A stretch of DNA of 64,000 bases, taken from positions 1 through 64,000 of the forward strand of contig CAMDTW010000653.1 of NCBI GenBank assembly GCA_945910005.1, in the 5' to 3' direction. The position numbers and the translations under genes are program-made. Shown piece after piece: positions 27,361 to 40,680 of the stretch. Position 1 is the stretch's first letter. Each line of letters opens with the position of its first letter. Below the pieces are notes generated by a model. It worked only from the letters and a program-made list of their open reading frames with translations. It had not been told where the DNA came from and ran no database searches. The stretch comes from Isoperla grammatica. Lineage: Eukaryota > Arthropoda > Insecta > Plecoptera > Perlodidae.

Positions 27361-28621
27361 AACTGGAAGTTTGTGGTAGATCGACTGAAATCAGCCAATT
27401 TCTATTTTTTATGCATATTTTAACCAAAAACGACGAAAAAACTCAATTTATGCATTTTCATTATACTCTTGAAGAATGCAACCTATAATTCTTATTTTTC
27501 GACGGAGGGTGTAACTTCTATAGAAGTTATCGAAATGTGACGAAATGGACAAATTGTGCTTATTGGAGCCTGAAACGCTCTAAAACAACGATTTGTTAAC
27601 TTTGGTTGAAACCCTTAGGAATCCCGGCCGTATGCAAGATTCCTCTTAAAACTGGAAGTTTGTGGTAGATAGACTGAAATCAGTCAATTTCTATTTTTTA
27701 TGCATATTTTAACCAAAAACGACGAAAAAACTCAATTTATGCATTTTCATTATACTCTTGAAGAATGCAACCTATAATTCTTATTTTTCGACGGAGGGTG
27801 TAACTTCTATAGAAGTTATCGAAATGTGACGAAATGGACAAATTGTGCTTATTGGAGCCTGAAACGCTCTAAAACAACGATTTGTGCAATTTGGTTGAAA
27901 CCCTTAGGAATCCCAGCCGTATGCAAGATTCCTCTTAAAACTGGAAGTTTGTGGTAGATAGACAAAAATCAGCCAATTTCTATATTTTATGCATATTTTA
28001 ACCAAAACCGACGAAAAAACTCAATTTATGCATTTTCATTATACTCTTGAAGAATGCAGCCTATAATTCTCATTTTTCAACGGAGGGTGTAACTTCTAAA
28101 GAAGTTATCGAAATGTGACGAAATGGACAAATTGTGCTTATTGGAGCCTGAAACGCATTAAAACAACGATTTGTCAAGTTTGGTTGAAACCCTTAGGAAT
28201 CCCGGCCGTATGCAAGATTCCTCTTAAAACTAGAAGTTTGTGGTAGATATACTGAAATCAGCCAATTTCTATTTTTTATGCATATTTTAACCAAAAACGA
28301 CGAAAAAACTCAATTTATGCATTTTCATTATACTCTTGAAGAATGCAGCCTATAATTCTTATTTTTCAACGGAGGGTGTAACTTCTATAGAAGTTATTGA
28401 AATTTTACGAAATGGACAAATTGTGCTAATTGGAGCCTGAAACGCTCTAAAACAACGATTTGTCAACTTTGGTTGAAACCCTTAGGAATCCCGGCCGTAT
28501 GCAAGATTCCTCTTAAAACTGGAAGTTTGTGGTATATAGACTGAAATCAGCCAATTTCTATTTTTTATGCATATTTTAACCAAAAACGACGAAAAAACTC
28601 AATTTAGGCATTTTCATTATA

Positions 28622-31600
28622 GTCTTGAAGAATGCAACCTATAATTCTTATTTTTCGACGGAGGGTGTAACTTCTATAGAAGTTATCGAAATGTGACGAA
28701 ATGGACAAATTGTGCTTATTGGAGCCTGAAACGCTCTAAAACAACGATTTGTGCAATTTGGTTGAAACCCTTAGGAATCCCGGCCGTATGCAAGATTCCC
28801 CTTAAAACTGGAAGTTTGTGGTAGATGGACTGAAATCAGGCAATTTCTATTTTTTATGCATATTTTAACCAAAAACGACGAAAAAACTCAATTTATGCAT
28901 TTTCATTATACTCTTGAAGAATGCAACCTATAATTCTTATTTTTCGACGGAGGGTGTAACTTCTATAGAAGTTATCGAAATGTGACGAAATGGACAAATT
29001 GTGCTTATTGGAGCCTGAAACGCTCTAAAACAACGATTTGTTAACTTTGGTTGAAACCCTTAGGAATCCCGGCCGTATGCAAGATTCCTCTTAAAACTGG
29101 AAGTTTGTGGTAGATAGACTGAAATCAGCCAATTTCTATATTTTGTGCATATTTTAACCAAAAACGACGAAAAAACTCAATTTATGCATTTTCATTATAC
29201 TCTTGAAGAATGCAACCTATAATTCTTATTTAACGACGGAGGGTGTAACTTCTATAGAAGTTATCGAAATGTGACGAAATGGACAAATTGTGCTTATTGG
29301 AGCCTGAAACGCTCTAAAACAACGATTTGTGCAATTTGGTTGAAACCCTTAGGAATCCCAGCCGTATGCAAGATTCCTCTTAAAACTGGAAGTTTGTGGT
29401 AGATAGACTAAAATCAGCCAATTTCTATATTTTATGCATATTTTAACCAAAAACGACGAAAAAACTCAATTTATGCATTTTCATTATACTCTTGAAGAAT
29501 GCAGCCTATAATTCTTATTTTTCAACGGAGGGTGTAACTTCCATAGAAGTTATCGAAATGTGACGAAATGGACAAATTGTGCTTATTGGAGCCTGAAACG
29601 CTCTAAAACAACGATTTGTGCAATTTGGTTGAAACCCTTAGGAATCCCAGCCGTATGCAAGATTCCTCTTTAAACTGGAAGTTTGTGGTAGATAGACTAA
29701 AATCAGCCAATTTCTATATTTTATGCATATTTTAACCAAAAACGACGAAAAAACTCAATTTATGCATTTTTATTATACTCTTGAAGAATGCAGCCTATAA
29801 TTCTTATTTTTCAACGGAGGGTGTAACTTCTATAGAAGTTATCGAAATGTGACGAAATGGACAAATTGTGCTTATTGGAGCCTGAAACGCTCTAAAACAA
29901 CGATTTGTCAACTTTGTTTGAAACCCTTAGAAATCCCAGCCGTATGCAAGATTCCTCTAAAAACTGGAAGTTTGTGGTAGATAGACTAAAATCAGCCAAT
30001 TTCTATATTTTATGCATATTTTAACCAAAAACGACGAAAAAACTCAATTTATGCATTTTCATTATACTCTTGAAGAATGCAGCCTTTAATTCTTATTTTT
30101 CAACGGAGGGTGTAACTTCTATAGAAGTTATCGAAATGTGACGAAATGGACAAATTGTGCTTATTGGAGCCTGAAACGCTCTAAAACAACGATTTGTCAA
30201 CTTTGGTTGAAACCCTTAGGAATCCCGGCCGTATGCAAGATTCCTCTTAAAACTGGAAGTTTGTGGTAGATAGACTGAAATCAGCCAATTTCTATTTTTT
30301 ATGCATATTTTAACCAAAAACGACGAAAAAACTCAATTTATGCATTTTCATTATACTCTTGAAGAATGCAACCTATAATTCTTATTTTTCGACGGAGGGT
30401 GTAACTTCTATAGAAGTTATCGAAATGTGACAAAATGGACAAATTGTGCTTATTGGAGCCTGAAACGCTCTAAAACAACGATTTGTCAACTTTGGTTGAA
30501 ACCCTTATGAATCCCGGCCGTATGCAAGATTCCTATTAAAACTGGAAGTTTGTGGTAGATAGACTAAAATCAGCCAATTTCTATTTTTTATGCATATTTT
30601 AACCAAAAACGACGAAAAAACTCAATTTATGCATTTTCATTATACTCTTGAAGAATGCAACCTATAATTCTTATTTTTTACGGATTGTGTAACTTCTATA
30701 GAAAATATCGAAATGTGACGAAATGGACAAATTGTGCTTATTGGAGCCTGCAACGCTCTAAAACAACGATTTGTGCAATTTGGTTGAAACCCTAAGGAAT
30801 CCCAGCCGTATGCAAGATTCCTCTTAAAACTGGAAGTTTGTGGTAGATAGACTAAAATCAGCCAATTTCTATATTTTATGCATATTTTAACCAAAAACGA
30901 CGAAAAAACTCAATTTATGCATTTTCATTATACTCTTGAAGAATGCAGCCTATAATTCTTATTTTTCAACCTAGGGTGTAACTTCTATAGAAGTTATCGA
31001 AATGTGACGAAATGGACAATTTGTGCTTATTGTAGCCTGAAACGCTCTAAAACAACGATTTGTCAACTTTGGTTGAAACCCTTAGGAATCCCGGCCGTAT
31101 GCAAGATTCCTCTTAAAACTGGAAGTTTGTGGTAGATAGACTGAAATCAGCCAATTTCTATTTTTTATGCATATTTTAACCAAAAACGACGAAAAAACTC
31201 AATTTATGCATTTTCATTATACTCTTGAAGAATGCAACCTATAATTCTTATTTTTCGACGGAGGGTGTAACTTCTATAGAAGTTATCGAAATGTGACGAA
31301 ATGGACGAATTGTGCTTATTGGAGCCTGAAACGCTCTAAAACAACGATTTGTCAACTTTGGTTGAAACCCTTAGGAATCCCGGCCGTATGCAAGATTCCT
31401 CTTAAAACTGGAAGTTAGTGGTAGATAGACTAAAATCAGCCAATTTCTATTTTTTATGCATATTTTAACCAAAAACGACCAAAAAACTCAATTTATGCAT
31501 TTTCATAATACTCTTTCAGAATGCACACTAACATTATTATTTTTCAACGGTTGGTGTAACTTCTAAAGTAGTTATCCGAAATGTGACGAAATGGACAAAT

Positions 31601-31800
31601 TGTGCTTATTGGAGCCTGAAACGCTCTAAAACAACGATTTGTCAACTTTGGTTGAAACCCTTAGGAATCCCGGCCGTATGCAAGATTCCTCTTAAAACTG
31701 GAAGTTTGTGGTAGATAGACTGAAATCAGCCAATTTCTATTTTTTATGCATATTTTAACCAAAAACGACGAAAAAACTCAATTTATGCATTTTCATTATA
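28622..31800. repeat. Irregular satellite segment with many private variants
   Basis: Monomers here do not follow the higher-order order of 1-28.6 kb. Many private changes appear, for example TATTTAACGACGG near 29229, GATTCCCCTT near 28795, CTTATGAATCCC near 30506 and TAGAAAATATCG near 30699. This looks like a less recently homogenised junction zone between two repeat regimes. No non-satellite sequence is present. Confidence 0.65.
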
Positions 31801-34400
31801 CTCTTGAAGAATGCAACCTATAATTCTTATTTTTCGACGGAGGGTGTTACAACTATAGAAGTTATCGAAATGTGACAAAATGGACAAATTGTGCTTATTG
31901 GAGCCTGAAACGCTCTAAAACAACGATTTGTTAACTTTGGTTGAAACCCTTAGGAATCCCGGCCGTATGCAAGATTCCTCTTAAAACTGGAAGTTTGTGG
32001 TAGATAGACTGAAATCAGCCAATTTCTATTTTTTATGCATATTTTAACCAAAAACGACGAAAAAACTCAATTTATGCATTTTCATTATACTCTTGAAGAA
32101 TGCAACCTATAATTCTTATTTTTCGACGGATTGTGTAACTTCTATAGAAGTTATCGAAATGTGACGAAATGGACAAATTGTGCTTATTGGAGCCTGAAAC
32201 GCTCTAAAACAACGATTTGTGCAATTTGGTTGAAACCCTTAGGAATCCCAGCCGTATGCAAGATTCCTCTTAAAACTGGAAGTTTGTGGTAGATAGACTA
32301 AAATCAGCCAATTTCTATATTTTATGCTTATTTTAACCAAAAACGACGAAAAAACTCAATTTATGCATTTTCATTATACTCTTGAAGAATGCAGCCTATA
32401 ATTCTTATTTTTCAACCTAGGTTGTAACTTCCATAGAAGTTATCGAAATGTGACGAAATGGACAAATTGTGCTAATTGGAGCCTGAAACGCTCTAAAACA
32501 ACGATTTGTCAACTTTGGTTGAAACCCTTAGGAATCCCGGCCGTATGCAAGATTCCTCTTAAAACTGGAAGTTTGTGGTAGATATACTAAAATCAGCCAA
32601 TTTCTATTTTTTATGCATATTTTAACCAAAAACGACCAAAAAACTCAATTTATGCATTTTCATTATACTCTTGAAGAATGCAACCTATAATTCTTATTTT
32701 TCGACGGAGGGTGTAACTTCTATAGAAGTTATCGAAATGTGACAAAATGGACAAATTTTGCTTATTGGAGCCTGAAACGCTCTAAAACAACGATTTGTTA
32801 ACTTTGGTTGAAACCCTTAGGAATCCCGGCCGTATGCAAGATTCCTCTTAAAACTTGAAGTTTGTGGTAGATAGACTGAAATCAGCCAATTTCTATTTTT
32901 TATGCATATTTTAACCAAAAACGACGAAAAAACTCAATTTATGCATTTTCATTATACTCTTGAAGAATGCAACCTATAATTCTTATTTTTCGACGGATTG
33001 TGTAACTTCTATAGAAGTTATCGAAATGTGACGAAATGGACAAATTGTGCTTATTGGAGCCTGAAACGCTCTAAAACAACGATTTGTGCATTTTGGTTGA
33101 AACCCTTAGGAATCCCAGCCGTATGCAAGATTCCTCTTAAAACTGGAAGTTTGTGGTAGATAGACTAAAATCAGCCAATTTCTATATTTTATGCATATTT
33201 TAACCAAAAACGACGAAAAAACTCAATTTATGCATTTTCATTATACTCTTGAAGAATGCAGCCTATAATTCTTATTTTTTAACCTAGAGTGTAACTTCTA
33301 TAGAAGTTATCGAAATGTGACGAAATGGACAAATTGTGCTTATTGAAGCCTGAAACGCTCTAAAACAACGATTTGTCAACTTTGGTTGAAACCCTTAGGA
33401 ATCCCGGCCGTATGCAAGATTCCTCTTAAAACTGGAAGTTTGTGGTAGATAGACTGAAATCAGCCAATTTCTATTTTTTATGCATATTTTAACCAAAAAC
33501 GACGAAAAAACTCAATTTATGCATTTTCATTATAATCTTGAAGAATGCAACCTATAATTCTTATTTTTCGACGGAGGGTGTAACTTCTATAGAAGTTATC
33601 GAAATGTGACAAAATGGACAAATTGTGCTTATTGGAGCCTGAAACGCTCTAAAACAACGATTTGTTAACTTTGGTTGAAACCCTTAGGAATCCCGGCCGT
33701 ATGCAAGATTCCTCTTAAAACTGGAAGTTTGTGGTAGATAGACTGAAATCAGCCAATTTCTATTTTTTATGCATATTTTAACCAAAAACGACGAAAAAAC
33801 TCAATTTATGCATTTTCATTATACTCTTGAAGAATGCAACCTATAATTCTTATTTTTCGACGGATTGTGTAACTTCTATAGAAGTTATCGAAATGTGACG
33901 AAATGGACAAATTGTGCTTATTGGAGCCTGAAACGCTCTAAAACAACGATTTGTGCAATTTGGTTGAAACCCTTAGGAATCCCAGCCGTATGCAAGATTC
34001 CTCTTAAAACTGGAAGTTTGTGGTAGATAGACTAAAATCAGCCAATTTCTATATTTTATGCATATTTTAACCAAAAACGACGAAAAAACTCAATTTATGC
34101 ATTTTCATTATACTCTTGAAGAATGCAGCCTATAATTCTTATTTTTCAACGTGGTTGTAACTTCTATAGGAGTTATCGAAATGTGACGAAATGGACAAAT
34201 TGTGCTTATTGGAGCCTGAAACGCTCTTAAACAACGATTTGTCAACTTTGGTTGAAACCCTAAGGAATCCCGGCCGTATGCAAGATTCCTCTTAAAACTG
34301 GAAGTTTGTGGTAGATAGACTAAAATCAGCCAATTTCTATATTTTATGCATATTTTAACCAAAAACGACGAAAAAACTCAATTTATGCATTTTCATTATA
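31801..34400. repeat. Three-monomer higher-order repeat (867 bp), three copies
   Basis: GTGACAAAATGG monomers start the unit; the GACAAAA tag is at 31874, 32741 and 33608, exactly 867 bp apart. Each is followed by a GACGGATTG/GCAATTTGG monomer and then a CAACCTAGG-like monomer. The last monomer of the third copy is a variant (CAACGTGGTTGTAAC). The same class order is the basic motif of the right-hand array. Confidence 0.85.
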
Positions 34401-34688
34401 CTCTTGAAGAATGCAACCTATAATTCTTATTTTTCAACCTAGGGTGTAACTTCTATAGAAGTTATCGAAATTTGACGAAATGGACAAATTGTGCTTATTG
34501 GAGCCTAAAACGCTCTAAAACAACGATTTGTGCAATTTGGTTGAACCCTTAGGAATCCCAGCCGTATGCAAGATTCCTCTTAAAACTGGAAGTTTGTGGT
34601 AGATAGACTAAAATCAGCCAATTTCTATATTTTATGCATATTTTAACCAAAAACGACGAAAAAACTCAATTTATGTTTTTATATTATA

Positions 34689-37290
34689 CTCTTGAAGAAT
34701 GCAGCCTATAATTCTTATTTTTCAACGGAGGGTGTAACATCTATAGAAGTTATCGAAATGTGACGAAATGGACAAATTGTGCTTATTGGAGCCTGAAACG
34801 CTCTAAAACAACGATTTGTTAACTTTGGTTGAAACCCTTAGGAATCCCGGCCGTATGCAAGATTCCTCTTAAAACTGGAAGTTTGTGGTAGATGGACTGA
34901 AATCAGCCAATTTCTATTTTTTATGCATATTTTAACCAAAAACGACGAAAAAACTCAATTTATGCATTTTCATTATACTCTTGAAGAATGCAACCTATAA
35001 TTCTTATTTTTCGACGGATTGTGTAACTTCTATAGAAGTTATCGAAATGTGACGAAATGGACAAATTGTGCTTATTGGAGCCTGAAACGCTCTAAAACAA
35101 CGATTTGTGCAATTTGGTTGAAACCCTTAGGAATCCCAGCCGTATGCAAGATTCCTCTTTAAACTGGAAGTTTGTAATAGATAGACTAAAATCAGCCAAT
35201 TTCTATATTTTATGCATATTTTAACCAAAAACGACGAAAAAACTCAATTTATGCATTTTCATTATACTCTTGAAGAATGCAACCTATAATTCTTATTTTT
35301 CGACGGAGGGTGTAACTTCTATAGAAGTTATCGAAATGTGACAAAATGGACAAATTGTGCTTATTGGAGCCTGAAACGCTCTAAAACAACGATTTGTTAA
35401 CTTTGGTTGAAACCCTTAGGAATCCCGGCCGTATGCAAGATTCCTCTTAAAACTGGAAGTTTGTGGTAGATAGACTGAAATCAGCCAATTTCTATTTTTT
35501 ATGCATATTTTAACCAAAAACGACGAAAAAACTCAATTTATGCATTTTCATTATACTCTTGAAGAATGCAACCTATAATTCTTATTTTTCGACGGATTGT
35601 GTAACTTCTATAGAAGTTATCGAAATGTGACGAAATGGACAAATTGTGCTTATTGGAGCCTGAAACGCTCTAAAACAACGATTTGTGCAATTTGGTTGAA
35701 ACCCTTAGGAATCCCAGCCGTATGCAAGATTCCTCTTTAAACTGGAAGTTTGTGGTAGATAGACTAAAATCAGCCAATTTCTATATTTTATGCATATTTT
35801 AACCAAAAACGACGAAAAAACTCAATTTATGCATTTTCATTATACTCTTGAAGAATGCAGCCTATAATTCTTATTTTTCAACGGAGGGTGTAACTTCTAT
35901 AGAAGTTTTTAAAATGTGACGAAATGGACAAATTGTGCTTATTGGAGCCTGAAACGCTCTAAAACAACGATTTGTTAACTTTGTTTGAAACCCTTAGATA
36001 TCCCAGCCGTATGCAAGATTCCTCTTAAAACTGGAAGTTTGTGGTAGATAGACTAAAATCAGCCAATTTCTATATTTTATGCATATTTTAACCAAAAACG
36101 ACGAAAAAACTCAATTTATGCATTTTCATTATACTCTTGAAGAATGAAGCCTTTAATTCTTATTTTTCAACGGAGGGTGTAACTTCTATAGAAGTTATCA
36201 AAATGTGACGAAATGGACAAATTGTGCTAATTGGAGCCTGAAACGCTCTAAAACAACGATTTGTCAACTTTGGTTGAAACCCTTAGGAATCCCGGCCGTA
36301 TGCAAGATTCCTCTTAAAACTGGAAGTTTGTGGTAGATAGACTAAAATCAGCCAATTTCTATTTTTTATGCATATTTTAACCAAAAACGACCAAAAAACT
36401 CAATTTATGCATTTTCATTATACTCTTGAAGAATGCAACCTATAATTCTTATTTTTCGACGGAGGGTGTAACTTCTATAGAAGTTATCGAAATGTGACAA
36501 AATGGACAAATTGTGCTTATTGGAGCCTGAAACGCTCTAAAACAACGATTTGTTAACTTTGGTTGAAACCCTTAGGAATCCCGGCCGTATGCAAGATTCC
36601 TCTTAAAACTGGAAGTTTGTGGTAGATAGACTGAAATCAGCCAATTTCTATTTTTTATGCATATTTTAACCAAAAACGACGAAAAAACTCAATTTATGCA
36701 TTTTCATTATACTCTTGAAGAATGCAACCTATAATTCTTATTTTTCGACGGATTGTGTAACTTCTATAGAAGTTATCGAAATGTGACGAAATGGACAAAT
36801 TGTGCTTATTGGAGCCTGAAACGCTCTAAAACAACGATTTGTGCAATTTGGTTGAAACCCTTAGGAATCCCAGCCGTATGCAAGATTCCTCTTAAAACTG
36901 GAAGTTTGTGGTAGATAGACTAAAATCAGCCAATTTCTATATTTTATGCATATTTTAACCAAAAACGACGAAAAAACTCAATTTATGCATTTTCATTATA
37001 CTCTTGAAGAATGCAGCCTATAATTCTTATTTTTCAACCTAGGGTGTAACTTCTATAGAAGTTATCGAAATGTGACGAAATGGACAAATTGTGCTTATTG
37101 GAGCCTGAAACGCTCTAAAACAACGATTTGTCAACTTTGGTTGAAACCCTTAGGAATCCCGGCCGTATGCAAGATTCCTCTTAAAACTGGAAGTTTGTGG
37201 TAGATAGACTGAAATCAGCCAATTTATATTTTTTATGCATATTTTAACCAAAAACGACGAAAAAAACTCAATTTATGCATTTTCATTATT
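34689..37290. repeat. Nine-monomer higher-order repeat unit
   Basis: This unit begins with a monomer carrying AACATCTATAG and GATGGACTG. Next comes one with GTTTGTAATAGATAG, and later ones with GAAGTTTTTAAAATG and GAATGAAGCCTTTAAT. The same markers open the next two units, which have seven and six monomers. One extra A lies in the last monomer near 37261. Confidence 0.75.
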
Positions 37291-39314
37291 CTCTTGAAGA
37301 ATGCAACCTATAATTCTTATTTTTCGACGGAGGGTGTAACATCTATAGAAGTTATCGAAATGTGACGAAATGGACAAATTGTGCTTATTGGAGCCTGAAA
37401 CGCTCTAAAACAACGATTTGTTAACTTTGGTTGAAACCCTTAGGAATCCCGGCCGTATGCAAGATTCCTCTTAAAACTGGAAGTTTGTGGTAGATGGACT
37501 GAAATCAGCCAATTTCTATTTTTTATGCATATTTTAACCAAAAACGACGAAAAAACTCAATTTATGCATTTTCATTATACTCTTGAAGAATGCAACCTAT
37601 AATTCTTATTTTTCGACGGATTGTGTAACTTCTATAGAAGTTATCGAAATGTGACGAAATGGACAAATTGTGCTTATTGGAGCCTGAAACGCTCTAAAAC
37701 AACGATTTGTGCAATTTGGTTGAAACCCTTAGGAATCCCAGCCGTATGCAAGATTCCTCTTTAAACTGGAAGTTTGTAATAGATAGACTAAAATCAGCCA
37801 ATTTCTATATTTTATGCATATTTTAACCAAAAACGACGAAAAAACTCAATTTATGCATTTTCATTATACTCTTGAAGAATGCAACCTATAATTCTTATTT
37901 TTCAACGGAGGGTGTAACTTCTATAGAAGTTTTTGAAATGTGACGAAATGGACAAATTGTGCTTATTGGAGCCTGAAACGCTCTAAAACAACGATTTGTT
38001 AACTTTGTTTGAAACCCTTAGAAATCCCAGCCGTATGCAAGATTCCTCTTAAAACTGGAAGTTTGTGGTAGATAGACTAAAATCAGCCAATTTCTATATT
38101 TTATGCATATTTTAACCAAAAACGACGAAAAAACTCAATTTATGCATTTTCATTATACTCTTGAAGAATGAAGCCTTTAATTCTTATTTTTCAACGGAGG
38201 GTGTAACTTCTATAGAAGTTATCAAAATGTGACGAAATGGACAAATTGTGCTAATTGGAGCCTGAAACGCTCTAAAACAACGATTTGTCAACTTTGGTTG
38301 AAACCCTTAGGAATCCCGGCCGTATGCAAGATTCCTCTTAAAACTGGAAGTTTGTGGTAGATAGACTAAAATCAGCCAATTTCTATTTTTTATGCATATT
38401 TTAACCAAAAACGACCAAAAAACTCAATTTATGCATTTTCATTATACTCTTGAAGAATGCAACCTATAATTCTTATTTTTCGACGGAGGGTGTAACTTCT
38501 ATAGAAGTTATCGAAATGTGACAAAATGGACAAATTGTGCTTATTGGAGCCTGAAACGCTCTAAAACAACGATTTGTTAACTTTGGTTGAAACCCTTAGG
38601 AATCCCGGCCGTATGCAAGATTCCTCTTAAAACTGGAAGTTTGTGGTAGATAGACTGAAATCAGCCAATTTCTATTTTTTATGCATATTTTAACCAAAAA
38701 CGACGAAAAAACTCAATTTATGCATTTTCATTATACTCTTGAAGAATGCAACCTATAATTCTTATTTTTCGACGGATTGTGTAACTTCTATAGAAGTTAT
38801 CGAAATGTGACGAAATGGACAAATTGTGCTTATTGGAGCCTGAAACGCTCTAAAACAACGATTTGTGCAATTTGGTTGAAACCCTTAGGAATCCCAGCCG
38901 TATGCAAGATTCCTCTTAAAACTGGAAGTTTGTGGTAGATAGACTAAAATCAGCCAATTTCTATATTTTATGCATATTTTAACCAAAAACGACGAAAAAA
39001 CTCAATTTATGCATTTTCATTATACTCTTGAAGAATGCAGCCTATAATTCTTATTTTTCAACCCAGGGTGTAACTTCTATAGAAGTTATCGAAATGTGAC
39101 GAAATGGACAAATTGTGCTTATTGGAGCCTGAAACGCTCTAAAACAACGATTTGTCAACTTTGGTTGAAACCCTTAGGAATCCCGGCCGTATGCAAGATT
39201 CCTCTTAAAACTGGAAGTTTGTGGTAGATAGACTGAAATCAGCCAATTTATATTTTTTATGCATATTTTAACCAAAAACGACGAAAAAAACTCAATTTAT
39301 GCATTTTCATTATT
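37291..39314. repeat. Seven-monomer higher-order repeat unit (2024 bp)
   Basis: This has the same order as the nine-monomer unit minus two internal monomers. Its first monomer (37291 to about 37579) is the closest paralogue of the monomer split by the transposon. It therefore serves as the empty-site reference. Confidence 0.8.
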
Positions 39315-39462
39315 CTCTTGAAGAATGCAACCTATAATTCTTATTTTTCGACGGAGGGTGTAACATCTATAGAAGTTATCGAAATGTGACGAAATGGACA
39401 AATTGTGCTTATTGGAGCCTGAAACGCTCTAAAACAACGATTTGTTAACTTTGGTTGAAACC

Positions 39463-39465
39463 CTT
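39463..39465. repeat. Target-site duplication CTT, left
   Basis: The uninterrupted monomer reads GAAACCCTTAGGAATCC. Here GAAACC-CTT is followed by the element end TAGTCC. Removing the element and one CTT restores the monomer exactly at the junction. Confidence 0.85.
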
Positions 39466-39482
39466 TAGTCCTTTGCATAACG
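39466..39482 (+). repeat. 17-bp terminal inverted repeat, left
   Basis: TAGTCCTTTGCATAACG, an exact inverted match to 42331-42347. Presumed to be the transposase recognition end. Confidence 0.88.
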
Positions 39483-39916
39483 CTCGAAAAAGGCCTGGTC
39501 GGTATAAAATTTGGGTCAAAGGATGACACATATCAAATGAAAGCTTGAGACGAGTACTTTTCAAAAAACCATGATATACCTCTGGCAAATCCAGCTTTCT
39601 ATGTCAAAACCAGGGTCAAAAATAAAATTTGTAATTTTTTAAATAATTTTTTATTAAATAACGAAAAATGTTTGCAAGTTTAAAAATGCTCTTTTGGTAA
39701 GATAAATGTATAAAGTTTCTTAAAAAAAAAATTAAATTACCTACTTACCTTTTTTGACCTTGATTGGGGTCAATTTCCTCAAAATGGGTAATTTCTAAAC
39801 TTTTCTTCGATTTATTGGCCAATATTCATTATATCAACGTACTTACTCATAAATACGTTAAAATGAATAGTTCTTATTGTTATCACATTGTTTTCACGGT
39901 ATTCATTCAAAATGGC

Positions 39917-39928
39917 GGTCAAAGGTCA
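39917..39928 (+). other. GGTCAAAGGTCA direct-repeat motif, left arm
   Basis: Two GGTCA half-sites one base apart, the arrangement called DR1 in nuclear-receptor sites. The inverted copy lies at 41896-41907 in the right arm. It could equally be a subterminal transposase-binding repeat. Function is not shown. Confidence 0.4.
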
Positions 39929-40255
39929 ATAGGTAAGTATCGTCAAACTAGGTCTAGTAACTAAAATATTACTTGTGGGTACTCTAAAGACGCAGAATTT
40001 TAACTGCAATTACAATAACGAATAATAATATCATGTTTTAATCGTAAGATAATGTAATTATCATATAACTTATAAACTACTTAAGATTGTTACTGAATTT
40101 CTAATTAATGTCCTCAGACATCAGGGTATTCTTGAATGGGTGTGCAACTGCAACAAAATACATTTTTAGAAAAGAGCATGACCATGCTGAGATACGTGAT
40201 ATGATACTAGTATTATGTTATATCTACCTTAGCAGTCATTGTCCAAGTTGTCAGA

Positions 40256-40680
40256 TTAATAACCTTCTGACTCACTGGAATTCTCATGCTGGCTACTGGT
40301 ACTGGTACTGGTATTTGTACAATCCTTCAGCTTACAAGCGTGGGTACACTTTTATTGATTGGCCAAACACTCACATGTCGGCATCTTGCAAACACGGCAA
40401 CAGTTAAAGGCTAGGAGATCCATAACGGTCAAAGGTACTGGAGTTCCAATCATCCACTCGTTGCTCAGATCTCCTTCTGCCGTGGTTTCCCATCCATAGC
40501 CACGCGGATCAGGAACATCAGGGTTGGCGTCCAAACAACGTATCCAGACCGCTGTTTGGTAGTTAGCTCCCAGCCGCAGGATTTGATGCAGTAGGCAATC
40601 GTTTCAAGGTGGTAGCTGATTAGACTTAATATCAACACATTTACTTTTAAAAAGCTCGTAGGGCAGCTGTTTGACGCTTG
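40256..40680 (-). pseudogene. Left copy of transposon protein C-terminus (two in-frame stops)
   Basis: On the minus strand one frame reads from near 40680 to a stop at 40256-40258, broken only by TGA at 40604-40606 and TAA at 40352-40354. Motifs in order: PYELFKSK; NQLPP followed by the TGA, where the right arm has TGT for cysteine; NDCLLHQ; GANYQTAVWIRCLDANPD; GYGWETT; SNEWMIGTPVPLTVMDLL; and a cysteine-rich tail with NCCRVCKMPTCECLANQ, TAA, then KCTHACKLKDC. The tail resembles the C-x-C...C-x-C...C...C-x4-C-x-N ends of uncharacterised animal proteins that I associate with transposons, related in style to tesmin/TSO1 CXC motifs. It is the better-framed copy of this region and supports the family assignment. 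It is not a functional gene. Confidence 0.7.

Larger units (their letters stand above)
1..39462. repeat. Satellite array, 289-bp monomer (left block)
   Basis: Tandem head-to-tail copies of a 289-bp unit fill this block, about 136 monomers. The phrase CTCTTGAAGAATGCA starts at 12, 301, 879 and 1168, and a diverged form starts at 590; these steps are 289 bp each. All copies have the same orientation. Monomers differ at a few linked positions: the box after TTATTTTTC (AACCTAGGG, GACGGAGGG, GACGGATTG, AATGGAGGG, AACGGAGGG, AACGGTTGG), the box after ATTTGT (CAACTTTGG, TAACTTTGG, GCAATTTGG), CCCGGCC versus CCCAGCC or CCCTGCC, and GACTGAAATC versus GACTAAAATC. Indels are rare and 1-2 bp. Because 289 is not a multiple of 3, no reading frame can run through the array. 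No gene, RNA gene or promoter is visible in it. The family itself is not one I recognise. Confidence 0.98.

Noticed and set aside
1..39462. CRISPR-like array
   Set aside because: The repeats are contiguous 289-bp monomers without unique spacers, and no associated genes exist.
39764..39964. 66-codon open frame, mirrored at 41860-42060 on the minus strand
   Set aside because: Both lie in A/T-rich noncoding subterminal arm sequence. They resemble each other because the arms are inverted repeats. There is no recognisable domain, and the frames run into GGTCAAAGG motif sequence.
40108..40407. Plus-strand 99-codon open frame in the left arm
   Set aside because: It lies antisense to the cysteine-tail remnant and includes a translated TACTGG microsatellite (WYWYWY), so it is a shadow.
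40352..40534. Treating the 60-codon minus-strand open frame as a gene of its own
   Set aside because: It is one stretch between a non-ATG start and a premature stop within the longer decayed C-terminal remnant.
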